A stretch of DNA of 64,000 nucleotides. Source: Rhizobium chutanense (GTDB lineage Bacteria; Pseudomonadota; Alphaproteobacteria; Rhizobiales; Rhizobiaceae). The notes below the pieces were generated by a model, which was not told the origin of the DNA, searched no databases, and saw only the letters and a program-made list of their open reading frames with translations. Position 1 is the first letter of the stretch, and each line of letters opens with the position of its first letter. The translations under genes were made by a program, and so were the position numbers. Below are positions 1 through 6,936 of the stretch, in pieces. The stretch is taken from assembly GCF_002531935.1 (NCBI RefSeq), contig NZ_NWSV01000007.1, positions 1-64,000 on the forward strand, in the 5' to 3' direction.

Positions 1-535
1 AGGTGTAGGCGGTGTCCTCGGTTCCCGCTGCCAGCGTCGCCGCCGTGCCGCTCAGCACCGGTGCATCGTTGATGCCGTTGATGACAACCGTCAGCGTGCC
101 GACACTGAGCGTGCCGTTCGACATCTTGATGGTGTACTGGATCGTGTCCTTGAACGTTTCTCCGGCATCGAGCGCGTTGATCTGCGCGCTTAGACCGGCT
201 GCGTCATAGTGAATCTTGTTGTCACTGCCGATCCAGAATGTTGCTCCCTTCTGGGAGGTTTGGCTGTAGCTGATACCCACGCCGTCCTGGATCAGCAGGT
301 CCTTGTTGTAGTCGACAAACGCCTTGTTGGTGACGATGATGGCGGCCCCTCCGTCGTCGTTCTTGACGCCGTCGTCCACCGAATAGATCGTGGTCTTCGC
401 TCCGCCCCCGCTTGCCGCCAGGACGTCGAAGGTGAACTGAAGCGTGCCGTCCTCGGTGCTGGATTGTGTCAGATCGGCTGCCGCGCCCGAATTCGAGAAC
501 GTGACGGTCGTGCCTGAAACTGTCGTAGTCGCCAT
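1..535 (-). CDS. VCBS/cadherin-like repeat protein, N-terminal part (cut by window edge)
   Basis: The minus frame is open from an ATG at 535 to the left window edge (about 178 residues, no stop). It opens with MATTTVSGTT and has no classical signal peptide. Residues about 30-60 contain a LQFTFDVLAASGGG stretch and YSVDDG, and near residue 150 is VVINGINDAPV, the hallmark end of a VCBS or cadherin-like repeat. Proteins of this kind are usually large, calcium-binding, exported by type I secretion through a C-terminal signal, and act as adhesins or surface proteins. That C-terminal part lies outside the window, so the export route is inference. The upstream DNA is AT-rich and holds three evenly spaced repeats, which suggests regulated expression. 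Confidence 0.8.
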   Translation of the reverse strand, partial: MATTTVSGTTVTFSNSGAAADLTQSSTEDGTLQFTFDVLAASGGGAKTTIYSVDDGVKNDDGGAAIIVTNKAFVDYNKDLLIQDGVGISYSQTSQKGATFWIGSDNKIHYDAAGLSAQINALDAGETFKDTIQYTIKMSNGTLSVGTLTVVINGINDAPVLSGTAATLAAGTEDTAYT

Positions 536-990
536 TACAAATCCCCTCTGTGATCCTTTGCGAACGATGGAAGTGTTCGCCCCCCCAGTGATTATATTGA
601 CCCCGTCACCTGCAGTCCGCCGCCGACGCAATCGCGGAATAAACATTCCCAACTAGACGCTATATTATATTTTACTGAAAGAAAACCATATAATACATGT
701 TATGTTGTCAATAATACATTTGGTGATGTTGATAATACATATGGCGATTCATGTAATGATTCACGCCAGCAGCCAACAGGCAACCAGCACTTCTGCTTCA
801 TCGGCCCGGAAGAGTTCCAAAGCGAGGCCGGCGAAGTCGATCGGGAGATTGTCCATTGAATCCGCCGAAAGCGGAGATAAGCAATCGCGATGGCTCTTTT
901 AGAAGAGCAAGATGCATGTGCGGGCAGTGCCATGTCCGAAGCCCCCACGCACAAGAGGTCTTCCCGTGCGCGGGAATGATCGGCGCGGGT
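536..990. other. Intergenic region, AT-rich promoter DNA
   Basis: This gap separates the VCBS-type gene (leftward) from ccdA (leftward). Positions 650-760 are markedly AT-rich and hold the direct repeats described separately. A 31-codon minus-strand ORF (761-856, beginning MDNLPIDFAG) lacks a good ribosome binding site and is not called as a gene. Nothing else is recognised. Confidence 0.5.
690..752. repeat. Three direct repeats with exact 21-bp period
   Basis: The 9-mer ATAATACAT occurs at 690-698, 711-719 and 732-740, so each copy starts exactly 21 bp (two helical turns) after the last. The 12 bp between copies are only loosely similar, though TGTTG recurs. The array lies 155-205 bp upstream of the VCBS-type gene start. 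It looks like a cooperative regulator-binding array on one face of the helix; the protein that binds is unknown. Confidence 0.6.
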
Positions 991-1740
991 TTAGCCGATT
1001 TGCATCAGGATCGGAAAGGTCTGCTGGAACCAGATCGCCACATCGCTCACCCAGCCGAACAGGAAGGCGAGACCGGTGAGGATGAGGAAGACGCCCATCA
1101 CCTTCTCCACCGTGCCGAGATGGCGGCGGAAGCGCGACAGGAAGCGCATGAAGGTGCCGGAAAAGCCGGCGGCGATCCAGAAGGGGATGGCAAGGCCGAG
1201 CGAGTAAACGGCAAGCAGCCCGGCGCCGGAGCCGACCGTCTCGCGCGAGGCGGCAACGCCGAGGATCGCGCCGAGCACCGGTCCGATGCAGGGCGTCCAG
1301 CCGAAGGCGAAGGCAAGGCCCATGATGTAAGCGCCGGTCAGCGTCGCCGGCTTGCCGCCGCTCTGGAAGCGCGCCTCGCGGGCAAGCAGCCCGATTCGGA
1401 AGAGGCCGAGGAAATTCAGCCCCATGACGATGATAACAAGCCCGCCGAGCTTGGAGAGCAGATCGAGGTGCTGGCGAAGCGCCATGCCGATGCTGGAGGC
1501 GCCGGCGCCGAGCGCCACGAAGACGGTGGCGAAGCCGAGCGTGAAGAGCAGCGCCGAGAACAGCACGCCGCGCCGGACATCGGGCGCCACCGCAACCGCG
1601 GAGCCGCCGCGGAACTGCTCGACCGAGATGCCGGCCATATAACAGAGATAGGGCGGGACGAGGGGAAGCACGCAGGGCGAAAGAAAGGAAAGCGCCCCTG
1701 CTATGAGAGCGCTCCACAGGGAAATATCGGCAATCGACAC
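991..1740 (-). CDS. ccdA: Cytochrome c biogenesis protein CcdA
   Basis: This 249-residue inner-membrane protein passes reducing equivalents from cytoplasmic thioredoxin to periplasmic thiol proteins, as needed for haem attachment to c-type cytochromes. About six hydrophobic segments are visible. The two redox cysteines sit in the family motifs FLSPCVLPLVPP (about residue 22) and GWTPCIGPVLG (about residue 150). Length fits the CcdA family (short DsbD-like proteins). The ATG at 1740 precedes MSIADISLWSALIAG, which leads directly into the first membrane helix. It appears monocistronic, reading away from the tRNA gene. Confusion with DsbD is unlikely because the periplasmic alpha and gamma domains are absent. 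Confidence 0.93.
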   Translation of the reverse strand: MSIADISLWSALIAGALSFLSPCVLPLVPPYLCYMAGISVEQFRGGSAVAVAPDVRRGVLFSALLFTLGFATVFVALGAGASSIGMALRQHLDLLSKLGGLVIIVMGLNFLGLFRIGLLAREARFQSGGKPATLTGAYIMGLAFAFGWTPCIGPVLGAILGVAASRETVGSGAGLLAVYSLGLAIPFWIAAGFSGTFMRFLSRFRRHLGTVEKVMGVFLILTGLAFLFGWVSDVAIWFQQTFPILMQIG

Positions 1741-1949
1741 GCATACTCTCCGGCTGCAATCTGCGTGATGTTCCTAGCTTTGCAGGCCCATCATTGCCAA
1801 TCACCTTTTTGCGCTTGGCAGCAATATGCCTCGCGCTCGGCAAGAAATGTGCCGAACGTTTGAAAAAGCCGAATTTTTCGGTTGACCGCAATGGGTCGCC
1901 TGCCTATGTTCCGCCCACTTCCGGCCGGGGTGTCACACCCACGGAGAGG

Positions 1950-2025
1950 GAGAGCGTAGCTCAGCCGGTAGAGCAACTGACTTTTAATCAGTAGGTCTCG
2001 GGTTCGAACCCCGACGCTCTCACCA
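1950..2025 (+). tRNA. tRNA-Lys (anticodon TTT), CCA encoded
   Basis: The 76-nt gene folds as a complete cloverleaf. Acceptor strands GAGAGCG and CGCTCTC pair perfectly. The D arm contains AGCTCAGCCGGTAGAGC, the anticodon stem ACTGA/TCAGT encloses loop CTTTTAA with anticodon TTT, and the T arm carries GGTTCGAACCCC. The discriminator A is followed by CCA at 2023-2025. tRNA genes are common integration sites, and the DNA just downstream is AT-rich and contains an insertion element, but no integrase gene is visible. Confidence 0.97.
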
Positions 2026-2069
2026 TAAAAACCTTAAAAATCATGCAGTTACCGGTTAAACTAAGACCT

Positions 2070-2098
2070 CGTTAGCTGGGTTCGTCGCCCGGCTAACG
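2070..2098. repeat. Hairpin downstream of tRNA-Lys
   Basis: CGTTAGCTGGG (2070-2080) and CCCGGCTAACG (2088-2098) form an 11-bp stem with one G-T pair and a 7-nt loop. No T run follows, so it is not a classical terminator. It could help process or end the tRNA transcript. Confidence 0.4.
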
Positions 2099-2200
2099 TG
2101 GCGCTAACGATTCTGTCGTGTTGCCGGTATTGCACAATCCCGTTCCGTGAGTTGAATCTGAGAACGAAGCTGATACACGCACAAGGAACCATCCCCACAC

Positions 2201-2571
2201 GTGAGCTTAGAAATGGTGCCGGAATTCCCTAGAAGGATCGCTCGAATCGGTTCGATCCTAGCGTTGCTTGGATCATTGATATGGGTTCAGTGGCCTATCG
2301 ACTTTGCCAAGTTTAACGTCTCCGCAATGCTTCTGGCGCTTGCAGCCTTTGTGACCTGGGCAGGCATCGAGCTGTCCGATTATATCGGAGACAACAAGTC
2401 ACACGACAACGTCATGTCAGACGACGTCGATAAGCTCAATTCTCTTCTCAAGATAATAGACAAAAACCAATTCTATATTCTGAAGGAGAAAGGTATCCAT
2501 ACGCCGGGAACCGCGGAACTGGGTCGCGTGCGCGGGTCATTGCTGATGTATGCTGCGGATAAGATTCAGGC
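2201..2571 (+). pseudogene. Membrane protein of unknown function, 5' part, interrupted by IS66 element
   Basis: About 124 codons remain before the insertion. The start at 2201 gives MSLEMVPEFPRR, followed by two hydrophobic segments (about residues 17-31 and 42-56) and a polar stretch with ELSDYIGDNKSHDN. Codon use and base composition are AT-rich compared with neighbouring genes, suggesting acquired DNA. The frame continues to a stop at 2579-2581, but the last codons probably belong to the element. The 3' part continues in the same frame from 5182. I do not recognise the family. Confidence 0.6.
2563..2571. repeat. Left copy of 9-bp direct repeat (likely target duplication)
   Basis: GATTCAGGC occurs here and again at 5182-5190, flanking the IS66 genes. 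IS66-family elements duplicate 8 bp of target, so one base of the nine would match by chance. Reading across this copy gives residues KIQA in the host gene. Confidence 0.55.
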
Positions 2572-4254
2572 GGTGATCTGAGGAGAGGCTTTTTCGGCCT
2601 GGCGCAGCCTTTTCCACTCCCATGGGAGCAGTTCGTGCAAGCGGGAGACGGGCAGATCGGCGATGCGGGCGAAGACATCGGCAAGCCATGCCTTTGGGTC
2701 GACATCGTTGAGGCGACATGTGGTGATGACGGTCAGCATGACGGCGGCACGATCGGCCCCACGCTGTGAACCGGCGAAAGTCCAGTTCCGTCTTCCTAAC
2801 GCGATACCTCTCAGCGCCCGTTCTGCGGCGTTGTTCGTGAGACAAACCCTCCCGTCCTCGAGGAAAAGGGCAAAGCCCTCCCAGCGCTTGAGCATGTAGT
2901 CGATCGGCTCGATGACCTCCGACGATCGGCTGAGCGTGGCGCGTTCCTTCGTCAACCACTCGTGCATGTCATCGAACAGCGGCTTGCTCTTTTCCTGCCG
3001 CACAGCCCGTCGTTCTTCGGCGCTCAATCCGTTGATCTGCCGCTCGATTTCGAACAACTCGTCATAGCGCTTGACGGCTTCCAATGCGATCGGCGAGATC
3101 GGCTTGCCTTTCCGCTTGTGATCCCGAGCATTTTTCTGGATATCAGCCAGTGCAAAGAATTTCCGCCGCGAATGGGCATGGCAAAAGGCAAAGGTGATCG
3201 GGACCTCTTTTGTTGCGGCAACAGCGATCGGCTCGAAGCCATTGTAGCAATCGCTCTGCAGAATGCCGCCGTATCCGGCCAGGTGTTTCTGCGGATGTTC
3301 GCCGCGCCGGTCACTCGACGCATAATAGATCGCCGCCGGCGCAGCCGTTCCCCCGAACGGCTGGTCGTCCCGGATGTAAGTCCATATTCGCCCAGTTACG
3401 CATTTGCCTTTGGCCTGAATCGGGATGGTCGTGTCGTCACCATGCAATCGCTCGGCCCCGAAGACATGCTTCTCGATCAGGTCGTAGACCGGCATGAGGG
3501 CCGCCGTTCCAAATCCGACCTGATCGGCCAGCGTCGAGGTCGACAGGTCTATGCCCTCACATTTGAACCTTGTGCTCTGGCGGTTCAGCGGACTGTGCAT
3601 CCCAAACTTGTCGAAGACGATCGTCGCCAGCAGATGCGGACCGATGAAGCCGCGCGGCGTGGCATGGAACGGTGCTGGCGCCTGGCTGATCGCCTCGCAA
3701 TCGCGGCAGGTAAATTTCTCCCGAACCGTCTCGGTCACCTTGAAGCGGCGCGGTATCTCCTCCAGTGTCTCGTTGACATCCTCGCCCAGCTTCGACAGGC
3801 GCGACCCGCCGCAGCAAGCACAGACGGTCGGGGGATCGATCACCACACGCTCGCGCTCGATATCGTCCGGCCATGGCTTGCGCACCAGCCGTTTGCGTGT
3901 GAACGAACGAACGCCCGAAGTTCTGGCAGCAGCAGCCTGGGCCGCCACTTCATCCTCCGTCGCGGCCATCACGAGTTCTTCGAGCTGCAATTCCATCTGG
4001 TCGATCAGACGCGCCGTGCGCTCGGATCTCTGACCGCGCAGTTCGCGCCGGAGCTTTTCGATCGCCAGTTCCAGACTGACGATCAGCGCCTCACTGTCCG
4101 ACAGCATGGCCTGCGCATTGGCGGCTTGCGCCACCGCAATGTCCCGCTCGGCGGCAACGACATCGCGTTCAGCCTGAAGGATCGCACGCTCGGAAAGCAG
4201 CGCCACATAGGCGCTTGCAAGGTCCGCAGGGAGATCGGAAGGCTTCGATACCAT
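2566..4254 (-). CDS. tnpC: IS66 family transposase TnpC
   Basis: This 562-residue protein is the DDE transposase of the element. The N-terminal 100 residues are predicted coiled coil (AERDVVAAERDIAVAQA). A zinc-finger-like segment follows (PPTVCACCGGSRL, then FTCRDCEAISQ). The catalytic core shows GDDTTIPI (first Asp), LQSDCYNGFE (second Asp) and NNAAERALR (Glu). The C-terminus has the family motif RLHELLPWEW. The stop codon lies at the left boundary of the element and may use target-derived bases. The gene sits 45 bp downstream of tnpB and is full length. Confidence 0.93.
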   Translation of the reverse strand: MVSKPSDLPADLASAYVALLSERAILQAERDVVAAERDIAVAQAANAQAMLSDSEALIVSLELAIEKLRRELRGQRSERTARLIDQMELQLEELVMAATEDEVAAQAAAARTSGVRSFTRKRLVRKPWPDDIERERVVIDPPTVCACCGGSRLSKLGEDVNETLEEIPRRFKVTETVREKFTCRDCEAISQAPAPFHATPRGFIGPHLLATIVFDKFGMHSPLNRQSTRFKCEGIDLSTSTLADQVGFGTAALMPVYDLIEKHVFGAERLHGDDTTIPIQAKGKCVTGRIWTYIRDDQPFGGTAAPAAIYYASSDRRGEHPQKHLAGYGGILQSDCYNGFEPIAVAATKEVPITFAFCHAHSRRKFFALADIQKNARDHKRKGKPISPIALEAVKRYDELFEIERQINGLSAEERRAVRQEKSKPLFDDMHEWLTKERATLSRSSEVIEPIDYMLKRWEGFALFLEDGRVCLTNNAAERALRGIALGRRNWTFAGSQRGADRAAVMLTVITTCRLNDVDPKAWLADVFARIADLPVSRLHELLPWEWKRLRQAEKASPQITA

Positions 4255-4299
4255 GAAGCCATACCATCATATTCTCTCAATATTTTCAATGCGGTAATA

Positions 4300-4653
4300 C
4301 TATCCGACCTTCGTCGGACGAAAGGTTTCCTGCGGATGGCGCCAATCAATTCCGGACAACAAATAAGAAAGCTGCGCAGGCGATATCGCGATCGCGCCGC
4401 CTTCCGCAGACGGCCAGACGAACCGGCCGCGGTCCAACTTTTTTGTAAAAAGGCAGCTCCCCTGGCCGTCACTCCAGATCACTTTTATCAGCGATCCGCT
4501 GCGACCGCGGAACACAAAAAGATTGCCGTCCAAAGGGTTCAGTTTCAGCACCTCCTGCACCCGCAGTGCAAGCGATGGAAACCCACACCGCATGTCCGTA
4601 TGGCCGGTTGCAATCCATACCCGCACATTTTGACCGGAAGGAAGCGTGATCAC
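4300..4653 (-). CDS. tnpB: IS66 Orf2 accessory protein TnpB
   Basis: This 117-residue protein has the typical IS66 Orf2 signature: it opens [20 protein letters not shown], then [16 protein letters not shown], and includes [21 protein letters not shown] in two adjoining pieces. The family is needed for transposition, but its biochemical role is not established. Its start codon overlaps the stop of tnpA by 4 bp (ATGA), showing translational coupling. Length is normal. Confidence 0.93.
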   Translation of the reverse strand: MITLPSGQNVRVWIATGHTDMRCGFPSLALRVQEVLKLNPLDGNLFVFRGRSGSLIKVIWSDGQGSCLFTKKLDRGRFVWPSAEGGAIAISPAQLSYLLSGIDWRHPQETFRPTKVG

Positions 4654-5084
4654 CGCAACGTCTCCAGCCCCCGCATGATCCGCAGCAGCGCCTCAACGTC
4701 GACGCTGCCGTCCACGACCACACGACGGCCGTTCGCCGCAACAATCTCCATGCGGCCGGAAGGAGACGCCACCGGATGCTCCATCGCAGCAGGTGGAGTG
4801 ACCTGCTTCATCGGCACAAAAGTTTCCGGCATGACGAACGCCGGCACAAAACCATCGGTTTGTTTCTGGCCATGCAAACCCTGGCGAACCGATTTGCGCC
4901 AACGGTTCAGCAGGGAGCGGCTGATGCCGTACTCACGGGCCGTGGCCGACGCCCGGCCTCTCCCCGCAAAACTTTCTGCGACAATCCGCAGCTTCTCATC
5001 TTCCGTAAATCGACGCCGCCGACCGGTGTTGACCACCTCAAGACGGCTCACCCGAGACCCGCTGTCTCCTTCAAAAATCTCCAT
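4650..5084 (-). CDS. tnpA: IS66 transposase-accessory protein TnpA (HTH)
   Basis: The product has about 144 residues from the ATG at 5084 ([18 protein letters not shown]). A basic helix-turn-helix of the IS66 OrfA/IS3-OrfA type follows: [18 protein letters not shown], then [18 protein letters not shown]. An upstream in-frame ATG at 5141 would add 19 residues, but that stretch lies across a strong hairpin (5093-5120) and is probably untranslated. The gene overlaps tnpB by 4 bp and is first in the element's operon. Confidence 0.88.
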   Translation of the reverse strand: MEIFEGDSGSRVSRLEVVNTGRRRRFTEDEKLRIVAESFAGRGRASATAREYGISRSLLNRWRKSVRQGLHGQKQTDGFVPAFVMPETFVPMKQVTPPAAMEHPVASPSGRMEIVAANGRRVVVDGSVDVEALLRIMRGLETLR

Positions 5085-5092
5085 GTTGGCAA

Positions 5093-5120
5093 CTGTCCTT
5101 ATGCATGGGAATAAGGACAG
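5093..5120. repeat. Perfect 10-bp palindrome upstream of tnpA
   Basis: CTGTCCTTAT (5093-5102) and ATAAGGACAG (5111-5120) pair perfectly around an 8-nt loop. The hairpin lies 9 bp before the preferred tnpA start. It could dampen tnpA expression from read-in transcription or be a transposase-binding subterminal site; both are inference. Confidence 0.5.
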
Positions 5121-5181
5121 GGTCTGAACAGTTTTACTCAATATTCACAGGCGGTCTCGCTCGGACGGATACGGAGAAAGC

Positions 5182-5190
5182 GATTCAGGC
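5182..5190. repeat. Right copy of 9-bp direct repeat (likely target duplication)
   Basis: This is the second copy of GATTCAGGC. In the downstream gene frame it encodes IQA, matching the frame of the left copy, so the two gene halves join in phase through a single copy. Confidence 0.55.
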
Positions 5191-5548
5191 TTACATGGAA
5201 ACCGACGACTATGATGGGATATTGAATTTAATAATCTTTCGCAAAAACGATATTTTTCCATTCCATAATTCTAAAATACAGTTTCTCTACGAAAAATTCT
5301 GCAGCGACGCTTACGAATTTCACTCTAATTTCTATGGCTTGTACACGAATGATGGTCGAGGGAGCTCGACATGGCGTCCTAGAGGCGATGGGTATGTAAG
5401 TGAAGAAATCTACGACAGGGTAATGAGCAAAATCGCCGTGCTAAACGATAAGGCGTCGGAACTCGCGCAACAATGGGAGGAGCTGATTAGCGTATCGCGG
5501 CAGGAATTGAAGGGGGCTTCTAAGTCCGTTGAACGCTACGATATGTGA
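5182..5548 (+). pseudogene. Membrane protein of unknown function, 3' part after IS66 insertion
   Basis: About 121 codons continue the interrupted gene: IQAYMETDDYDGILNLI, then a hydrophilic, aromatic-rich region (FHNSKIQFLYEKFCSDAY) and a helical C-terminus (SELAQQWEELISVSRQEL). It ends at 5548. Joined to the 5' part, the ancestral protein would be about 245 residues with two N-terminal membrane helices and a cytosolic C-terminal domain. The DNA is strongly AT-rich. An ATG at 5105 inside the element keeps a longer frame open, so an altered fusion product is possible. Family not recognised. Confidence 0.55.
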
Positions 5549-5682
5549 GCGCGGGACAATCGCGGCAGCATGCGTATCTAGATCAGCCGCCTGACGGCAT
5601 CCCCGGACTTATCCCACACGCGCCGCAGCCCGGCGGCGTGGTCGTCCTGTAACGCGACGGTTATGAAATCGGCCAAGTCGCA

Positions 5683-5707
5683 GGAACCACTTCCGCGACG
5701 GTCCGTT
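5683..5707 (+). promoter_or_regulatory. EcfG-type general stress promoter for csbD-like gene
   Basis: GGAAC at 5683-5687 and CGTT at 5704-5707 are separated by 16 bp. This matches the alphaproteobacterial EcfG sigma-factor consensus GGAAC-N16/17-CGTT exactly. It lies 30 bp upstream of the CsbD-family start, a family known for stress induction. Confidence 0.75.
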
Positions 5708-5737
5708 TTCTCCTCATGAACATAGGAGAAATCGATC

Positions 5738-5941
5738 ATGGATTGGAATCGTGTCGAAGGAAACTGGAAGCAGGCGAAGGGCAAGATCAAGGAGCAGTGG
5801 GGCAAACTCACGGACGATGATCTCGACCAGATCGCTGGCAAGCGCGACCAACTGGAAGGCAAGATCCAGGAGCGCTATGGCATCGAAAGGGATCGTATCA
5901 GACGCGATATCGATGACTGGACCGGTCGCCAGACTTGGTAG
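5738..5941 (+). CDS. CsbD family stress protein
   Basis: This 67-residue hydrophilic protein begins MDWNRVEGNWKQAKGKIKEQ and continues GKLTDDDLDQIAGKRDQLEGK, both canonical CsbD motifs. CsbD-like proteins are small cytosolic proteins made under general stress; their molecular function is unknown. A good ribosome site (AGGAG) precedes the ATG. An EcfG promoter lies upstream and an intrinsic terminator 10 bp downstream, so the gene is a single transcription unit. Confidence 0.93.
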   Translation: MDWNRVEGNWKQAKGKIKEQWGKLTDDDLDQIAGKRDQLEGKIQERYGIERDRIRRDIDDWTGRQTW

Positions 5942-5950
5942 TACCTGAAC

Positions 5951-5977
5951 AAAAACCCGGTGAAAGCCGGGTTTTTG
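5951..5977 (+). terminator. Intrinsic terminator after csbD-like gene
   Basis: AAACCCGG (5953-5960) and CCGGGTTT (5967-5974) form an 8-bp stem with loop TGAAAG, ending in a TTTTT run. Confidence 0.88.
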
Positions 5978-6015
5978 CTGTCGGAGAAGCTAAGGCGCCC
6001 AAGGGCTGTCTCCTG

Positions 6016-6243
6016 TCATGAATATCCACCAACAGCCAGGAGAAGCACGCCAACCGCGATAACGGCGAGGGCTGGCCAGTTTTTGGATAGGCTGAGGAAC
6101 CTGAGGCCTTGGCGCTGCGGTTCCAGCGTGGTGCCGCCTTGCGGCAGTGGATGCGGATTGCTCGGTTTCCGACCACGCACCGACGAAAAGAGAAGGAGAA
6201 GTCCGCCGATAATGAGCGCTGCTCCGATCAGGATGATCCACAT
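6016..6243 (-). CDS. Small two-helix membrane protein, unknown function
   Basis: The 75-residue product has an N-terminal hydrophobic helix (IILIGAALIIGGLLLLF, about residues 3-19), a polar Pro- and Gly-containing linker, and a second helix near the C-terminus (ALAVIAVGVLLLAVGGY). It probably spans the inner membrane twice. The start at 6243 follows GGAGGCCACC. An EcfG-like promoter lies 34 bp upstream, so it may belong to the general stress response with the neighbouring csbD-like gene. Family not recognised. Confidence 0.75.
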   Translation of the reverse strand: MWIILIGAALIIGGLLLLFSSVRGRKPSNPHPLPQGGTTLEPQRQGLRFLSLSKNWPALAVIAVGVLLLAVGGYS

Positions 6244-6276
6244 GGTGGCCTCCGCTGGCGACTGGGATAAGGGCTA

Positions 6277-6301
6277 AACCAAATCCAGATCCGATCGTTC
6301 C
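6277..6301 (-). promoter_or_regulatory. EcfG-like promoter for small membrane protein gene
   Basis: On the minus strand GGAAC (6301-6297) is followed after 16 bp by GGTT (6280-6277). This is one mismatch from the EcfG consensus and points at the gene starting at 6243. Confidence 0.55.
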
Positions 6302-6471
6302 GTCTCTGATTGCGTGACGCCTTCCGTTGCACCTCGGACGCATTTCAGATCTCCGGCGTCTTTGTGGTCGCCCGCGCAATTGCGGACGGACGACTGCCTT
6401 TCACGGATTTCCGTTTCGGAACCAAAAGCACTCGGATTGAATTTGACTGTTGAGTCATCTTGGAGATCCTG

Positions 6472-6645
6472 ATGGACAAGACACCGAAGACGGCAATCCG
6501 CGGAATGATGGTGTACGTGCTGGCTCTTCTCGTCCTGGGCATTCTGGCGGGCGCTGTATACACAATCTACGGCCATCCCGGCGATCCGTCCGAGCGGCCC
6601 GCGGCTGAGACGATTCCGGATAAGGCTGTGGCTCCGCAGCAATAG
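6472..6645 (+). CDS. Small single-helix membrane protein, unknown function
   Basis: The 57-residue product begins MDKTPKTAIRGMMVYV. It has one strong membrane helix (about residues 13-32, VYVLALLVLGILAGAVYTIY) and a short Pro-rich polar tail. The ATG at 6472 is chosen because GGAG lies 6 bp upstream; a TTG at 6460 would start inside that ribosome site. A GGAAC box is present at 6418 but lacks a good -10 partner. The family is unknown; such short membrane proteins recur among rhizobial stress genes. Confidence 0.7.
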   Translation: MDKTPKTAIRGMMVYVLALLVLGILAGAVYTIYGHPGDPSERPAAETIPDKAVAPQQ

Positions 6646-6936
6646 CTCGGCTCAGTCAATTGACCGGTCGCCCTTCGAGAACAAATGATGATCGGGAAAG
6701 GCGTCTGCCAGATCCGGCGCACACCCGGTCAGGTCGTGTTGAAGAGCCTCCGTTAATTGCAAAAGTCCAACAAGCGGCAACGAACATGGCTTTGGAAAGC
6801 AAGGCGGAAATCCTGTCGCAAGTCCTTCCAACCAGTAGAGAGCTCTAATTATAGGGGGAACAACCTGCGACACCGAAATCGGGGCCGGGGTAACTCTGGA
6901 ATATTGCGCAGGCCAGTCGGAGCAAAGGAGTTGCGG

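Larger units (their letters stand above)
2572..5181 (-). mobile_element. IS66-family insertion sequence (about 2.6 kb)
   Basis: The element carries the three-gene IS66 set tnpA-tnpB-tnpC, all reading leftward. Boundaries are placed at the 9-bp direct repeat GATTCAGGC, giving a length of about 2610 bp, normal for IS66 elements. Joining the flanks through one repeat copy restores a continuous host reading frame. I could not find convincing terminal inverted repeats at these coordinates. The sequence GTAAAACTG read leftward from 5138 resembles the usual GTAA terminus, so the right end is uncertain by about 45 bp. All three genes look intact, so the insertion may be recent. Confidence 0.65.

Noticed and set aside
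856..1863. Rightward frame rich in Glu, Arg and Ala opposite ccdA
   Set aside because: It is a shadow of ccdA, which has both redox cysteine motifs and membrane helices.
2962..5127. Very long rightward frame (over 700 codons) opposite the IS66 genes
   Set aside because: It is antisense to tnpC, tnpB and tnpA, whose catalytic motifs are clear. Its product is Arg-rich and low in recognisable domains, typical of shadow frames in GC-rich DNA.
2567..5155. Alternative direct repeat CAGGCGGT (2567-2574 and 5148-5155) as IS66 target duplication
   Set aside because: It is also 8 bp, but joining the flanks through it puts the two host-gene halves out of frame, unlike GATTCAGGC.
1950..5548. Integrative island anchored at tRNA-Lys
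   Set aside because: No integrase gene and no repeat of the tRNA 3' end downstream were found; only an AT-rich gene with an IS66 insertion is visible.
5578..5736. Minus-strand frame ending DHAAGLRRVWDKSGDAVRRLI
   Set aside because: The C-terminal 30 codons look protein-like and might be a gene remnant, but there is no start or ribosome site before them and the EcfG promoter of the CsbD-like gene overlaps.
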